Assembly (NCBI GenBank): GCA_947568835.1
Contig: CANOQG010000007.1
Coordinates: forward strand, 868,001 to 932,000
Source of the DNA: Protonemura montana
Lineage: Eukaryota; Arthropoda; Insecta; Plecoptera; Nemouridae
Length of the DNA: 64,000 nucleotides
Direction of reading: 5' to 3'
The notes under the pieces were generated by a model. That model had not been told where the DNA came from. It made no database searches and saw only the letters and a program-made list of their open reading frames with translations. A program made the translations under genes and the position numbers. Every line of letters starts with the position of its first letter. The first letter of the stretch is position 1. Shown here in pieces: positions 37,401-50,619 of the stretch.

Positions 37401-40400
37401 CCATGTCCTGCCCTATGTCCTGTCCCATGTCCTGCCCCATTTCCTGCCCCATGTCCTGCTCCATGTCCTGCCCCATGTCCTGCCCCATGTCCCGCTCCAT
37501 GTCCTCCCCCTGTCCTGCCTCATGTCCCATGTCCTGCCCCATGTCCTGCCCCATGTCCTGCCCCATGTCCTGCCCCATGTCCTGTCCCATGTCCTGCCCC
37601 ATGTTTTGCCCCATGTCCTGTCCAATGTCCTGCCTTATGTCCTGCCCCATGTCCTGCCCCATGTCCTGCCCCATGTCCTGCCCCATGTCCTGCCCTATGT
37701 CCTGCCCCATGTCCTGCCCCATGTCCTGCCCTATGTCCTGTCCCATGTCCTGTCCCATGTCCTGCCCCATGTCCTGCCCCATGTCCTTCCCTATGTCCTG
37801 TCCCATGTCCTGCCCCATGTCCTGCCCCATGTCCTGCTCCATGTCCTGTCCCATGTCCTGCCCCATGTCCTGCCCCATGTTCTGCCCCATGTCCTGCCCT
37901 ATGTCCTGTCCCATGTCCTGCCCCATGTCCTGCCCCATGTCCTGCCCCATGTCTTTCCCCATGTCCCATGTCCTGCCTCATGTCCTGCCCCATGTCCTGC
38001 CCCATAGCCTGGCCAATGTCCTGCCCCATGTCCTGTCCCATGTCCTGCCCCATGTTTTGCCCCATGTCCTGCCCCATGTCCTGCCCTATGTCCTGTCCCA
38101 TGTCCTGCCCCATGTCCTGCCCCATGTCCTGTCCCATGTCCTGCCTCATGTCCTACCCTATGTCCTGCCCCATTTCCTGCCCCATGTCCTGGCCTATGTC
38201 CTGCCCCATGTCCTGCCCCATGTCCTGCCCCATGTCCTGCCCCATGTCTTGCCCCATGTCCCATGTCCTGCCCCATGTCCTGCCCCATGTCCTACCTTAT
38301 GTCCTGCCCTATGTCCTGTCTTATGTCCTGCCCCATGTCCTGCCCCATGTCCTGCTCCATGTCCTGCCCCATGTCCTGCTCCATGTCCCATGTCCTGCCC
38401 CATGTCCTGCCCCATGTCCTGTCCCATGTCCTGCCTCATGTCCTGCCCCATGTCCTGCCCCATGTCCTGCCCCATGTCCTGCCCCATGTCTTTCCCCATG
38501 TCCCATGTCCTGCCTCATGTCCTGCCCCATGTCCTGCCCCATAGCCTGGCCAATGTCCTGCCCCATGTCCTGTCCCATGTCCTGCCCCATGTTTTGCCCC
38601 ATGTCCTGCCCCATGTCCTGCCCTATGTCCTGTCCCATGTCCTGCCCCATGTCCTGCCCCATGTCCTGTCCCATGTCCTGCCTCATGTCCTACCCCATGT
38701 CCTGCCCTATGTCCTGCCCCATGTCCTGCCCCATGTCCTGCCCCATGTCCTGCCCCATGTCCTGCCCCATGTCTTTCCCCATGTCCCATGTCCTGCCTCA
38801 TGTCCTGCCCCATGTCCTGCCCCATAGCCTGGCCAATGTCCTGCCCCATGTCCTGTCCCATGTCCTGCCCCATGTTTTGCCCCATGTCCTGCCCCATGTC
38901 CTGCCCTATGTCCTGTCCCATGTCCTGCCCCATGTCCTGCCCCATGTCCTGTCCCATGTCCTGCCTCATGTCCTACCCCATGTCCTGCCCTATGTCCTGC
39001 CCCATGTCCTGCCCCATGTCCTGCCCCATGTCCTGCGCCATGTCCTGCCCCATGTCCTGTCCCATGTCATGTCCCATGTCCTGCTCCATGTCCTGCCCCA
39101 TGTCCTGCCCCATGGCCTGCCCTATGTCCTGCCCCATGTCCTGCCCCATGTCCTGCCCCATGTCCTGCCCCATGTCCTGCCCCATGTCCTGCCCCATGTC
39201 CCATGTCCTGCCCCATGTCCTGCCCCATGTCCTGCCCCATGTCCTGCCCCATGTCCTGCCCCATGTCTTGCCCCATGTCCCATGTCCTGCCCCATGTCCT
39301 GCCCCATGTCCTACCCCATGTCCTGCCCTATGTCCTGTCTTATGTCCTGCCCCATGTCCTGCCCCATGTCCTGCTCCATGTCCTTCCCCTGTCCTGCCCT
39401 ATGTCCCATGTCCTGCCCCATGTCTTGCCTCATGTCCTGCCCCATGTCCTGCCCTATGTCCTGTCCCATGTCCTGCCCCATTTCCTGCCCCATGTCCTGC
39501 TCCATGTCCTGCCCCATGTCCTGCCCCATGTCCCGCTCCATGTCCTCCCCCTGTCCTGCCTCATGTCCCATGTCCTGCCCCATGTCCTGCCCCATGTCCT
39601 GCCCCATGTCCTGCCCCATGTCCTGTCCCATGTCCTGCCCCATGTTTTGCCCCATGTCCTGTCCAATGTCCTGCCTTATGTCCTGCCCCATGTCCTGCCC
39701 CATGTCCTGCCCCATGTCCTGCCCCATGTCCTGCCCTATGTCCTGCCCCATGTCCTGCCCCATGTCCTGCCCTATGTCCTGTCCCATGTCCTGTCCCATG
39801 TCCTGCCCCATGTCCTGCCCCATGTCCTTCCCTATGTCCTGTCCCATGTCCTGCCCCATGTCCTGCCCCATGTCCTGCTCCATGTCCTGTCCCATGTCCT
39901 GCCCCATGTCCTGCCCCATGTCCTGCCCCATGTCCTGCCCTATGTCCTGTCCCATGTCCTGCCCCATGTCCTGCCCCATGTCCTGCCCCATGTCTTTCCC
40001 CATGTCCCATGTCCTGCCTCATGTCCTGCCCCATGTCCTGCCCCATAGCCTGGCCAATGTCCTGCCCCATGTCCTGTCCCATGTCCTGCCCCATGTTTTG
40101 CCCCATGTCCTGCCCCATGTCCTGCCCTATGTCCTGTCCCATGTCCTGCCCCATGTCCTGCCCCATGTCCTGTCCCATGTCCTGCCTCATGTCCTACCCT
40201 ATGTCCTGCCCCATTTCCTGCCCCATGTCCTGGCCTATGTCCTGCCCCATGTCCTGCCCCATGTCCTGCCCCATGTCCTGCCCCATGTCTTGCCCCATGT
40301 CCCATGTCCTGCCCCATGTCCTGCCCCATGTCCTACCTTATGTCCTGCCCTATGTCCTGTCTTATGTCCTGCCCCATGTCCTGCCCCATGTCCTGCTCCA

Positions 40401-43400
40401 TGTCCTGCCCCATGTCCTGCTCCATGTCCCATGTCCTGCCCCATGTCCTGCCCCATGTCCTGTCCCATGTCCTGCCTCATGTCCTGCCCCATGTCCTGCC
40501 CCATGTCCTGCCCCATGTCCTGCCCCATGTCTTTCCCCATGTCCCATGTCCTGCCTCATGTCCTGCCCCATGTCCTGCCCCATAGCCTGGCCAATGTCCT
40601 GCCCCATGTCCTGTCCCATGTCCTGCCCCATGTTTTGCCCCATGTCCTGCCCCATGTCCTGCCCTATGTCCTGTCCCATGTCCTGCCCCATGTCCTGCCC
40701 CATGTCCTGTCCCATGTCCTGCCTCATGTCCTACCCTATGTCCTGCCCCATTTCCTGCCCCATGTCCTGGCCTATGTCCTGCCCCATGTCCTGCCCCATG
40801 TCCTGCCCCATGTCCTGCCCCATGTCTTGCCCCATGTCCCATGTCCTGCCCCATGTCCTGCCCCATGTCCTACCTTATGTCCTGCCCTATGTCCTGTCTT
40901 ATGTCCTGCCCCATGTCCTGCCCCATGTCCTGCTCCATGTCCTGCCCCATGTCCTGCTCCATGTCCCATGTCCTGCCCCATGTCCTGCCCCATGTCCTGT
41001 CCCATGTCCTGCCTCATGTCCTGCCCCATGTCCTGCCCCATGTCCTGCCCCATGTCCTGCCCCATGTCTTTCCCCATGTCCCATGTCCTGCCTCATGTCC
41101 TGCCCCATGTCCTGCCCCATAGCCTGGCCAATGTCCTGCCCCATGTCCTGTCCCATGTCCTGCCCCATGTTTTGCCCCATGTCCTGCCCCATGTCCTGCC
41201 CTATGTCCTGTCCCATGTCCTGCCCCATGTCCTGCCCCATGTCCTGTCCCATGTCCTGCCTCATGTCCTACCCCATGTCCTGCCCTATGTCCTGCCCCAT
41301 GTCCTGCCCCATGTCCTGCCCCATGTCCTGCCCCATGTCCTGCCCCATGTCTTTCCCCATGTCCCATGTCCTGCCTCATGTCCTGCCCCATGTCCTGCCC
41401 CATAGCCTGGCCAATGTCCTGCCCCATGTCCTGTCCCATGTCCTGCCCCATGTTTTGCCCCATGTCCTGCCCCATGTCCTGCCCTATGTCCTGTCCCATG
41501 TCCTGCCCCATGTCCTGCCCCATGTCCTGTCCCATGTCCTGCCTCATGTCCTACCCCATGTCCTGCCCTATGTCCTGCCCCATGTCCTGCCCCATGTCCT
41601 GCCCCATGTCCTGCGCCATGTCCTGCCCCATGTCCTGTCCCATGTCATGTCCCATGTCCTGCTCCATGTCCTGCCCCATGTCCTGCCCCATGGCCTGCCC
41701 TATGTCCTGCCCCATGTCCTGCCCCATGTCCTGCCCCATGTCCTGCCCCATGTCCTGCCCCATGTCCTGCCCCATGTCCCATGTCCTGCCCCATGTCCTG
41801 CCCCATGTCCTGCCCCATGTCCTGCCCCATGTCCTGCCCCATGTCTTGCCCCATGTCCCATGTCCTGCCCCATGTCCTGCCCCATGTCCTACCCCATGTC
41901 CTGCCCTATGTCCTGTCTTATGTCCTGCCCCATGTCCTGCCCCATGTCCTGCTCCATGTCCTTCCCCTGTCCTGCCCTATGTCCCATGTCCTGCCCCATG
42001 TCTTGCCTCATGTCCTGCCCCATGTCCTGCCCTATGTCCTGTCCCATGTCCTGCCCCATTTCCTGCCCCATGTCCTGCTCCATGTCCTGCCCCATGTCCT
42101 GCCCCATGTCCCGCTCCATGTCCTCCCCCTGTCCTGCCTCATGTCCCATGTCCTGCCCCATGTCCTGCCCCATGTCCTGCCCCATGTCCTGCCCCATGTC
42201 CTGTCCCATGTCCTGCCCCATGTTTTGCCCCATGTCCTGTCCAATGTCCTGCCTTATGTCCTGCCCCATGTCCTGCCCCATGTCCTGCCCCATGTCCTGC
42301 CCCATGTCCTGCCCTATGTCCTGCCCCATGTCCTGCCCCATGTCCTGCCCTATGTCCTGTCCCATGTCCTGTCCCATGTCCTGCCCCATGTCCTGCCCCA
42401 TGTCCTTCCCTATGTCCTGTCCCATGTCCTGCCCCATGTCCTGCCCCATGTCCTGCTCCATGTCCTGTCCCATGTCCTGCCCCATATCCTGCCCCATGTC
42501 CTGCCCCATGTCCTGCCCTATGTCCTGTCCCATGTCCTGCCCCATGTCCTGCCCCATGTCCTGCCCCATGTCTTTCCCCATGTCCCATGTCCTGCCTCAT
42601 GTCCTGCCCCATGTCCTGCCCCATAGCCTGGCCAATGTCCTGCCCCATGTCCTGTCCCATGTCCTGCCCCATGTTTTGCCCCATGTCCTGCCCCATGTCC
42701 TGCCCTATGTCCTGTCCCATGTCCTGCCCCATGTCCTGCCCCATGTCCTGTCCCATGTCCTGCCTCATGTCCTTCCCTATGTCCTGCCCCATTTCCTGCC
42801 CCATGTCCTGGCCTATGTCCTGCCCCATGTCCTGCCCCATGTCCTGCCCCATGTCCTGCCCCATGTCTTGCCCCATGTCCCATGTCCTGCCCCATGTCCT
42901 GCCCCATGTCCTACCTTATGTCCTGCCCTATGTCCTGTCTTATGTCCTGCCCCATGTCCTGCCCCATGTCCTGCTCCATGTCCTGCCCCATGTCCTGCTC
43001 CATGTCCCATGTCCTGCCCCATGTCCTGCCCCATGTCCTGTCCCATGTCCTGCCTCATGTCCTGCCCCATGTCCTGCCCCATGTCCTGCCCCATGTCCTG
43101 CCCCATGTCTTTCCCCATGTCCCATGTCCTGCCTCATGTCCTGCCCCATGTCCTGCCCCATAGCCTGGCCAATGTCCTGCCCCATGTCCTGTCCCATGTC
43201 CTGCCCCATGTTTTGCCCCATGTCCTGCCCCATGTCCTGCCCTATGTCCTGTCCCATGTCCTGCCCCATGTCCTGCCCCATGTCCTGTCCCATGTCCTGC
43301 CTCATGTCCTACCCCATGTCCTGCCCTATGTCCTGCCCCATGTCCTGCCCCATGTCATGCCCCATGTCCTGCGCCATATCCTGCCCCATGTCCTGTCCCA

Positions 43401-45086
43401 TGTCATGTCCCATGTCCTGCTCCATGTCCTGCCCCATGTCCTGCCCCATGGCCTGCCCTATGTCCTGCCCCATGTCCTGCCCCATGTCCTGCCCCATGTC
43501 CTGCCCCATGTCCTGTCCCATGTCCTGCCCCATGTTTTGCCCCATGTCCTGCCCCATGTCCTGCCCTATGTCCTGTCCCATGTCCTGCCCCATGTCCTGC
43601 CCCATGTCCTGTCCCATGTCCTGCCTCATGTCCTACCCTATGTCCTGCCCCATTTCCTGCCCCATGTCCTGCCCCATGTCCTGCCCCATGTCCTGCCCCA
43701 TGTCCTGCCCCATGTCCTGCCCCATGTCTTGCCCCATGTCCCATGTCCTGCCCCATGTCCTGCCCTATGTCCTGTCTTATGTCCTGCCCCATGTCCTGCC
43801 CCATGTCCTGCTCCATGTCCTGCCCCATGTCCTGCTCCATGTCCCATGTCCTGCCCCATGTCCTGCCCCATGTCCTGTCCCATGTCCTGCCTCATGTCCT
43901 GCCCCATGTCCTGCCCCATGTCCTGCCCATGTCCTGCCCCATGTCCTGTCCCATGTCCTGCCCCATGTCATGCCCCATGTCCTGCCCCATGTCCTGCCCC
44001 ATGTCCCATGTCCTGCCCTTTGTCCTGTCCCATTTCCTACCCCATGTCCTGCCCCATGTCCTGCCCCATGTCCTGCCCCATGTCCTGCCCCATGTCCTGC
44101 TCCATGTCCTCCCCCTGTCCTGCCCCATGTCCCATGTCCTGCCCCATGTCCTGCCCCATGTCCTTCCCCATGTCCTGCCCTATGTCCTGTCCCATGTCCT
44201 GCCCCATGTCCTGCCCCATGTCCTGCCCTATGTCCTGCCCCATGTCTTGCCCCATGTCCCATGTCCTGCCCCATGTCCTGCCCCATGTCCTGCCCCATGT
44301 CCTGCCCTATGTCCTGCCCCATGTCGTGCCCCATTTTCTGCTCCATGTTCCACCCCATGTCCTGCCCCATGTCCCATGTCATGCCCCATGTCCTGCCCCA
44401 TGTCCTGCCCCATGTCCTGTCCCATGTCCTGCTCCATGTCCTGCCCCATGTCTTACCTCATGTCCCATGTCCTGCCTCATGTCCTGCCCCATGTCCTGCC
44501 CCATATCCTGCCCCATGTCCTGCCCCATGTCCTGCCCCATGTCCTGTCCCATGTCCTGCCCAATGTCCTGCCCCATGTCCTGCTCCATGTCCTGCCCCAT
44601 GTCCTGCCCCATGTCCTGCCCTATGTCCTGCCCCATGTCCTGCCCCATGTCCTGCCCCATGTCCTGCCCTATGTCCTTCCCCATGTCCTGCCCCATGTCC
44701 TGCCCCATGTCCTGTCCCATGTCATGTCCCATGTCCTGCTCCATGTCCTGCCCCATGTCCTGCCCCATGTCCTGCCCTATGTCCTGCCTCATGTCCTGCC
44801 CCATGTCCTGCCCCATGTCCTGCCCCATGTCCTGCCCCATGTCCTGCCCCATGTCCTGCCCCATGTCCCATGTCCTGCCCCATGTCCTGCCCCTTGTCCT
44901 GTCCCATTTCCTGCCCCATGTCCTACCCCATGTCCTGCCCCATGTCCTGCCCCATGTCCTGCCCCATGTCCTGCCTCATGTCCTGCCCCATGTCTTGCCC
45001 CATGTCCCATGACCTGCCCCATGTCCTGCCCCATGTCCTGCCCCATGTCCTGCCCTATGTCCTGTCTTATGTCCTGCCCCATGTAA
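34424..45086. repeat. Super-unit 6 (10,663 bp), first right-zone super-unit, internally amplified
   Basis: It runs between TAA landmarks ending at 34,423 and 45,086. It opens with right-zone private variants CTGTTTCATG (34,525) and CTGTGCAATG (about 34,843). It is about twice as long as super-units 7 to 9 because a subunit of 1.7-2.6 kb is reiterated about four times in its centre. Its last 0.9 kb matches the end of super-unit 5 at +10,663. A one-base-short unit, CCTGCCCATGTCC, lies at about 43,922. Confidence 0.85.
35464..43163. repeat. Four tandem subunits of 1698, 2041, 2578 bp and a last copy, with nested 537-bp repeats
   Basis: Equivalent points lie at 35,464, 37,162, 39,203 and 41,781, each just after a 7-bp unit and before a row of five consensus units. 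The steps are 1698, 2041 and 2578 bp. The third step exceeds the second by exactly 537 bp because a 537-bp block is present twice there (TAG markers ending at 40,048, 40,585 and 41,122). Marker spacings inside are 1221, 537, 1161, 537, 283, 1221, 537, 537, 283, 1221 and 537 bp. The 537-bp block also recurs in every later super-unit (46,864-47,401, 52,529-53,066, 57,346-57,883 and 62,917-63,454). Confidence 0.85.
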
Positions 45087-46779
45087 TGCCCCATGTCCTG
45101 CTCCATGTCCTCCCCCTGTCCTGCCCTATGTCTTATGTCCTGCCCCATGTCCTGCCTCATGTCCTGCCCCATGTCCTGCCCTATGTCCTGTTTCATGTCC
45201 TGCCCCATTTCCTGCCCCATGTCCTGCTCCATGTCCTGCCCCATGTCCTGCCCCATGTCCCGCTCCATGTCCTCCCCCTGTCCTGCCTCATGTCCCATGT
45301 CCTGCCCCATGTCCTGCCCCATGTCCTGCCCCATTTCCTGCCCCATGTCCAGTCCCATGTCCTGCCCCATGTTTTGCCCCATGTCCTGTCCAATGTCCTG
45401 CCTCATGTCCTGCCCCATGTCCTGCCCCATGTCCTGCTCCATGTCCTGCCCCATGTCCTGCCCTATGTCCTGCCCCATGTCCTGCCCCATGTCCTGCCCT
45501 ATGTCCTGTGCAATGTCCTGTCCCATGTCCTGCCCCATGTCCTGCCCCATGTCCTTCCCTATGTCCTGTCCCATGTCCTGCCCCATGTCCTGCCCCATGT
45601 CCTGCTCCATGTCCTGTCCCATGTCCTGCCCCATGTCCTGCCCCATGTCCTGCCCCATGTCCTGTCCCATGTCCTGCCCCATGTCCTGCCCCATGTCCTG
45701 CCCCATGTCCTGCCCCATGTCTTTCCCCATGTCCCATGTCCTGCCTCATGTCCTGCCCCATGTCCTGCCCCATAGCCTGGCCAATGTCCTGCCCCATGTC
45801 CTGTCCCATGTCCTGCCCCATGTTTTGCCCCATGTCCTGCCCCATGTCCTGCCCTATGTCCTGTCCCATGTCCTGCCCCATGTCCTGCCCCATGTCCTGT
45901 CCCATGTCCTGCCTCATGTCCTACCCCATGTCCTGCCCTATGTCCTGCCCCATGTCCTGCCCCATGTCCTGCCCCATGTCCTGCGCCATGTCCTGCCCCA
46001 TGTCCTGTCCCATGTCATGTCCCATGTCCTGCTCCATGTCCTGCCCCATGTCCTGCCCCATGGCCTGCCCTATGTCCTGCCCCATGTCCTGCCCCATGTC
46101 CTGCCCCATGTCCTGCCCCATGTCCTGCCCCATGTCCTGCCCCATGTCCCATGTCCTGCCCCATGTCCTGCCCCATGTCCTGCCCCATGTCCTGCCCCAT
46201 GTCCTGCCCCATGTCTTGCCCCATGTCCCATGTCCTGCCCCATGTCCTGCCCCATGTCCTACCCCATGTCCTGCCCTATGTCCTGTCTTATGTCCTGCCC
46301 CATGTCCTGCCCCATGTCCTGCTCCATGTCCTTCCCCTGTCCTGCCCTATGTCCCATGTCCTGCCCCATGTCTTGCCTCATGTCCTGCCCCATGTCCTGC
46401 CCTATGTCCTGTCCCATGTCCTGCCCCATTTCCTGCCCCATGTCCTGCTCCATGTCCTGCCCCATGTCCTGCCCCATGTCCCGCTCCATGTCCTCCCCCT
46501 GTCCTGCCTCATGTCCCATGTCCTGCCCCATGTCCTGCCCCATGTCCTGCCCCATGTCCTGCCCCATGTCCTGTCCCATGTCCTGCCCCATGTTTTGCCC
46601 CATGTCCTGTCCAATGTCCTGCCTTATGTCCTGCCCCATGTCCTGCCCCATGTCCTGCCCCATGTCCTGCCCCATGTCCTGCCCTATGTCCTGCCCCATG
46701 TCCTGCCCCATGTCCTGCCCTATGTCCTGTCCCATGTCCTGTCCCATGTCCTGCCCCATGTCCTGCCCCATGTCCTTCC

Positions 46780-46815
46780 CTATGTCCTGTCCCATGTCCT
46801 GCCCCATGTCTTTCC
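46780..46815. repeat. Junction of a 132-bp (11-unit) deletion in super-unit 7
   Basis: The TAG markers flanking this place are 1089 bp apart (45,775 and 46,864), against 1221 bp in super-units 6, 8, 9 and 10. The row leading to GTCTTTCCCC is cut short: GTCCCATGTCCTGCCCC runs straight into GTCTTTCC. The loss is a whole number of units, so register is kept. Confidence 0.85.
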
Positions 46816-48215
46816 CCATGTCCCATGTCCTGCCTCATGTCCTGCCCCATGTCCTGCCCCATAGCCTGGCCAATGTCCTGCCCCATGTCCTGTCCCATGT
46901 CCTGCCCCATGTTTTGCCCCATGTCCTGCCCCATGTCCTGCCCTATGTCCTGTCCCATGTCCTGCCCCATGTCCTGCCCCATGTCCTGTCCCATGTCCTG
47001 CCTCATGTCCTACCCTATGTCCTGCCCCATTTCCTGCCCCATGTCCTGGCCTATGTCCTGCCCCATGTCCTGCCCCATGTCCTGCCCCATGTCCTGCCCC
47101 ATGTCTTGCCCCATGTCCCATGTCCTGCCCCATGTCCTGCCCCATGTCCTACCTTATGTCCTGCCCTATGTCCTGTCTTATGTCCTGCCCCATGTCCTGC
47201 CCCATGTCCTGCTCCATGTCCTGCCCCATGTCCTGCTCCATGTCCCATGTCCTGCCCCATGTCCTGCCCCATGTCCTGTCCCATGTCCTGCCTCATGTCC
47301 TGCCCCATGTCCTGCCCCATGTCCTGCCCCATGTCCTGCCCCATGTCTTTCCCCATGTCCCATGTCCTGCCTCATGTCCTGCCCCATGTCCTGCCCCATA
47401 GCCTGGCCAATGTCCTGCCCCATGTCCTGTCCCATGTCCTGCCCCATGTTTTGCCCCATGTCCTGCCCCATGTCCTGCCCTATGTCCTGTCCCATGTCCT
47501 GCCCCATGTCCTGCCCCATGTCCTGTCCCATGTCCTGCCTCATGTCCTACCCCATGTCCTGCCCTATGTCCTGCCCCATGTCCTGCCCCATGTCCTGCCC
47601 CATGTCCTGCGCCATGTCCTGCCCCATGTCCTGTCCCATGTCATGTCCCATGTCCTGCTCCATGTCCTGCCCCATGTCCTGCCCCATGGCCTGCCCTATG
47701 TCCTGCCCCATGTCCTGCCCCATGTCCTGCCCCATGTCCTGCCCCATGTCCTGCCCCATGTCCTGCCCCATGTCCCATGTCCTGCCCCATGTCCTGCCCC
47801 ATGTCCTGCCCCATGTCCTGCCCCATGTCCTGCCCCATGTCTTGCCCCATGTCCCATGTCCTGCCCCATGTCCTGCCCCATGTCCTACCCCATGTCCTGC
47901 CCTATGTCCTGTCTTATGTCCTGCCCCATGTCCTGCCCCATGTCCTGCTCCATGTCCTTCCCCTGTCCTGCCCTATGTCCCATGTCATGCCCCATGTCTT
48001 GCCTCATGTCCTGCCCCATGTCCTGCCCTATGTCCTGTCCCATGTCCTGCCCCATTTCCTGCCCCATGTCCTGCTCCATGTCCTGCCCCATGTCCTGCCC
48101 CATGTCCCGCTCCATGTCCTCCCCCTGTCCTGCCTCATGTCCCATGTCCTGCCCCATGTCCTGCCCCATGTCCTGCCCCATGTCCTGCCCCATGTCCTGT
48201 CCCATGTCCTGCCCC

Positions 48216-49063
48216 ATGTTTTGCCCCATGTCCTGTCCAATGTCCTGCCTTATGTCCTGCCCCATGTCCTGCCCCATGTCCTGTCCCATGTCCTGCCTCA
48301 TGTCCTACCCTATGTCCTGCCCCATTTCCTGCCCCATGTCCTGGCCTATGTCCTGCCCCATGTCCTGCCCCATGTCCTGCCCCATGTCCTGCCCCATGTC
48401 TTGCCCCATGTCCCATGTCCTGCCCCATGTCCTGCCCCATGTCCTACCTTATGTCCTGCCCTATGTCCTGTCTTATGTCCTGCCCCATGTCCTGCCCCAT
48501 GTCCTGCTCCATGTCCTGCCCCATGTCCTGCTCCATGTCCCATGTCCTGCCCCATGTCCTGCCCCATGTCCTGTCCCATGTCCTGCCTCATGTCCTGCCC
48601 CATGTCCTGCCCCATGTCCTGCCCCATGTCCTGCCCCATGTCTTTCCCCATGTCCCATGTCCTGCCTCATGTCCTGCCCCATGTCCTGCCCCATAGCCTG
48701 GCCAATGTCCTGCCCCATGTCCTGTCCCATGTCCTGCCCCATGTTTTGCCCCATGTCCTGCCCCATGTCCTGCCCTATGTCCTGTCCCATGTCCTGCCCC
48801 ATGTCCTGCCCCATGTCCTGTCCCATGTCCTGCCTCATGTCCTACCCCATGTCCTGCCCTATGTCCTGCCCCATGTCCTGCCCCATGTCATGCCCCATGT
48901 CCTGCGCCATATCCTGCCCCATGTCCTGTCCCATGTCATGTCCCATGTCCTGCTCCATGTCCTACCCATGTCCTGCCCCATGGCCTGCCCTATGTCCTGC
49001 CCCATGTCCTGCCCCATGTCCTGCCCCATGTCCTGCCCCATGTCCTGTCCCATGTCCTGCCCC
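48216..49063. repeat. 848-bp segment present in super-unit 7 only
   Basis: The segment is bounded by two ATGTTTTGCCCC units starting at 48,216 and 49,064. Super-unit 8 has one such unit at the equivalent place (53,881 = 49,064 + 4817 = 48,216 + 5665). It carries one GGCCAAT marker (TAG ending at 48,696). The simplest reading is an exchange between two GTTTTG-bearing units out of register, which removed the segment from the ancestor of super-units 8 and 9 or added it here. Direction cannot be decided from the window. Confidence 0.83.
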
Positions 49064-50619
49064 ATGTTTTGCCCCATGTCCTGCCCCATGTCCTGCCCTA
49101 TGTCCTGTCCCATGTCCTGCCCCATGTCCTGCCCCATGTCCTGTCCCATGTCCTGCCTCATGTCCTACCCTATGTCCTGCCCCATTTCCTGCCCCATGTC
49201 CTGCCCCATGTCCTGCCCCATGTCCTGCCCCATGTCCTGCCCCATGTCCTGCCCCATGTCTTGCCCCATGTCCCATGTCCTGCCCCATGTCCTGCCCTAT
49301 GTCCTGTCTTATGTCCTGCCCCATGTCCTGCCCCATGTCCTGCTCCATGTCCTGCCCCATGTCCTGCTCCATGTCCCATGTCCTGCCCCATGTCCTGCCC
49401 CATGTCCTGTCCCATGTCCTGCCTCATGTCCTGCCCCATGTCCTGCCCCATGTCCTGCCCCATGTCCTGCCCCATGTCCTGTCCCATGTCCTGCCCCATG
49501 TCATGCCCCATGTCCTGCCCCATGTCCTGCCCCATGTCCCATGTCCTGCCCTTTGTCCTGTCCCATTTCCTACCCCATGTCCTGCCCCATGTCCTGCCCC
49601 ATGTCCTGCCCCATGTCCTGCCCCATGTCCTGCTCCATGTCCTCCCCCTGTCCTGCCCCATGTCCCATGTCCTGCCCCATGTCCTGCCCCATGTCCTTCC
49701 CCATGTCCTGCCCTATGTCCTGTCCCATGTCCTGCCCCATGTCCTGCCCCATGTCCTGCCCTATGTCCTGCCCCATGTCTTGCCCCATGTCCCATGTCCT
49801 GCCCCATGTCCTGCCCCATGTCCTGCCCCATGTCCTGCCCTATGTCCTGCCCCATGTCGTGCCCCATTTTCTGCTCCATGTTCCACCCCATGTCCTGCCC
49901 CATGTCCCATGTCATGCCCCATGTCCTGCCCCATGTCCTGCCCCATGTCCTGTCCCATGTCCTGCTCCATGTCCTGCCCCATGTCTTACCTCATGTCCCA
50001 TGTCCTGCCTCATGTCCTGCCCCATGTCCTGCCCCATATCCTGCCCCATGTCCTGCCCCATGTCCTGCCCCATGTCCTGTCCCATGTCCTGCCCAATGTC
50101 CTGCCCCATGTCCTGCTCCATGTCCTGCCCCATGTCCTGCCCCATGTCCTGCCCTATGTCCTGCCCCATGTCCTGCCCCATGTCCTGCCCCATGTCCTGC
50201 CCTATGTCCTTCCCCATGTCCTGCCCCATGTCCTGCCCCATGTCCTGTCCCATGTCATGTCCCATGTCCTGCTCCATGTCCTGCCCCATGTCCTGCCCCA
50301 TGTCCTGCCCTATGTCCTGCCTCATGTCCTGCCCCATGTCCTGCCCCATGTCCTGCCCCATGTCCTGCCCCATGTCCTGCCCCATGTCCTGCCCCATGTC
50401 CCATGTCCTGCCCCATGTCCTGCCCCTTGTCCTGTCCCATTTCCTGCCCCATGTCCTACCCCATGTCCTGCCCCATGTCCTGCCCCATGTCCTGCCCCAT
50501 GTCCTGCCTCATGTCCTGCCCCATGTCTTGCCCCATGTCCCATGACCTGCCCCATGTCCTGCCCCATGTCCTGCCCCATGTCCTGCCCTATGTCCTGTCT
50601 TATGTCCTGCCCCATGTAA

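Larger units (their letters stand above)
45087..50619. repeat. Super-unit 7 of the right zone (5533 bp)
   Basis: It lies between TAA landmarks ending at 45,086 and 50,619. It matches super-unit 8 at +5533, but with two length changes: 132 bp (11 units) are missing near 46.80 kb, and 848 bp are extra at 48,216-49,063. The arithmetic closes: 4817 - 132 + 848 = 5533. A one-base-short unit with TACCCATG lies at about 48,962. Confidence 0.87.
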
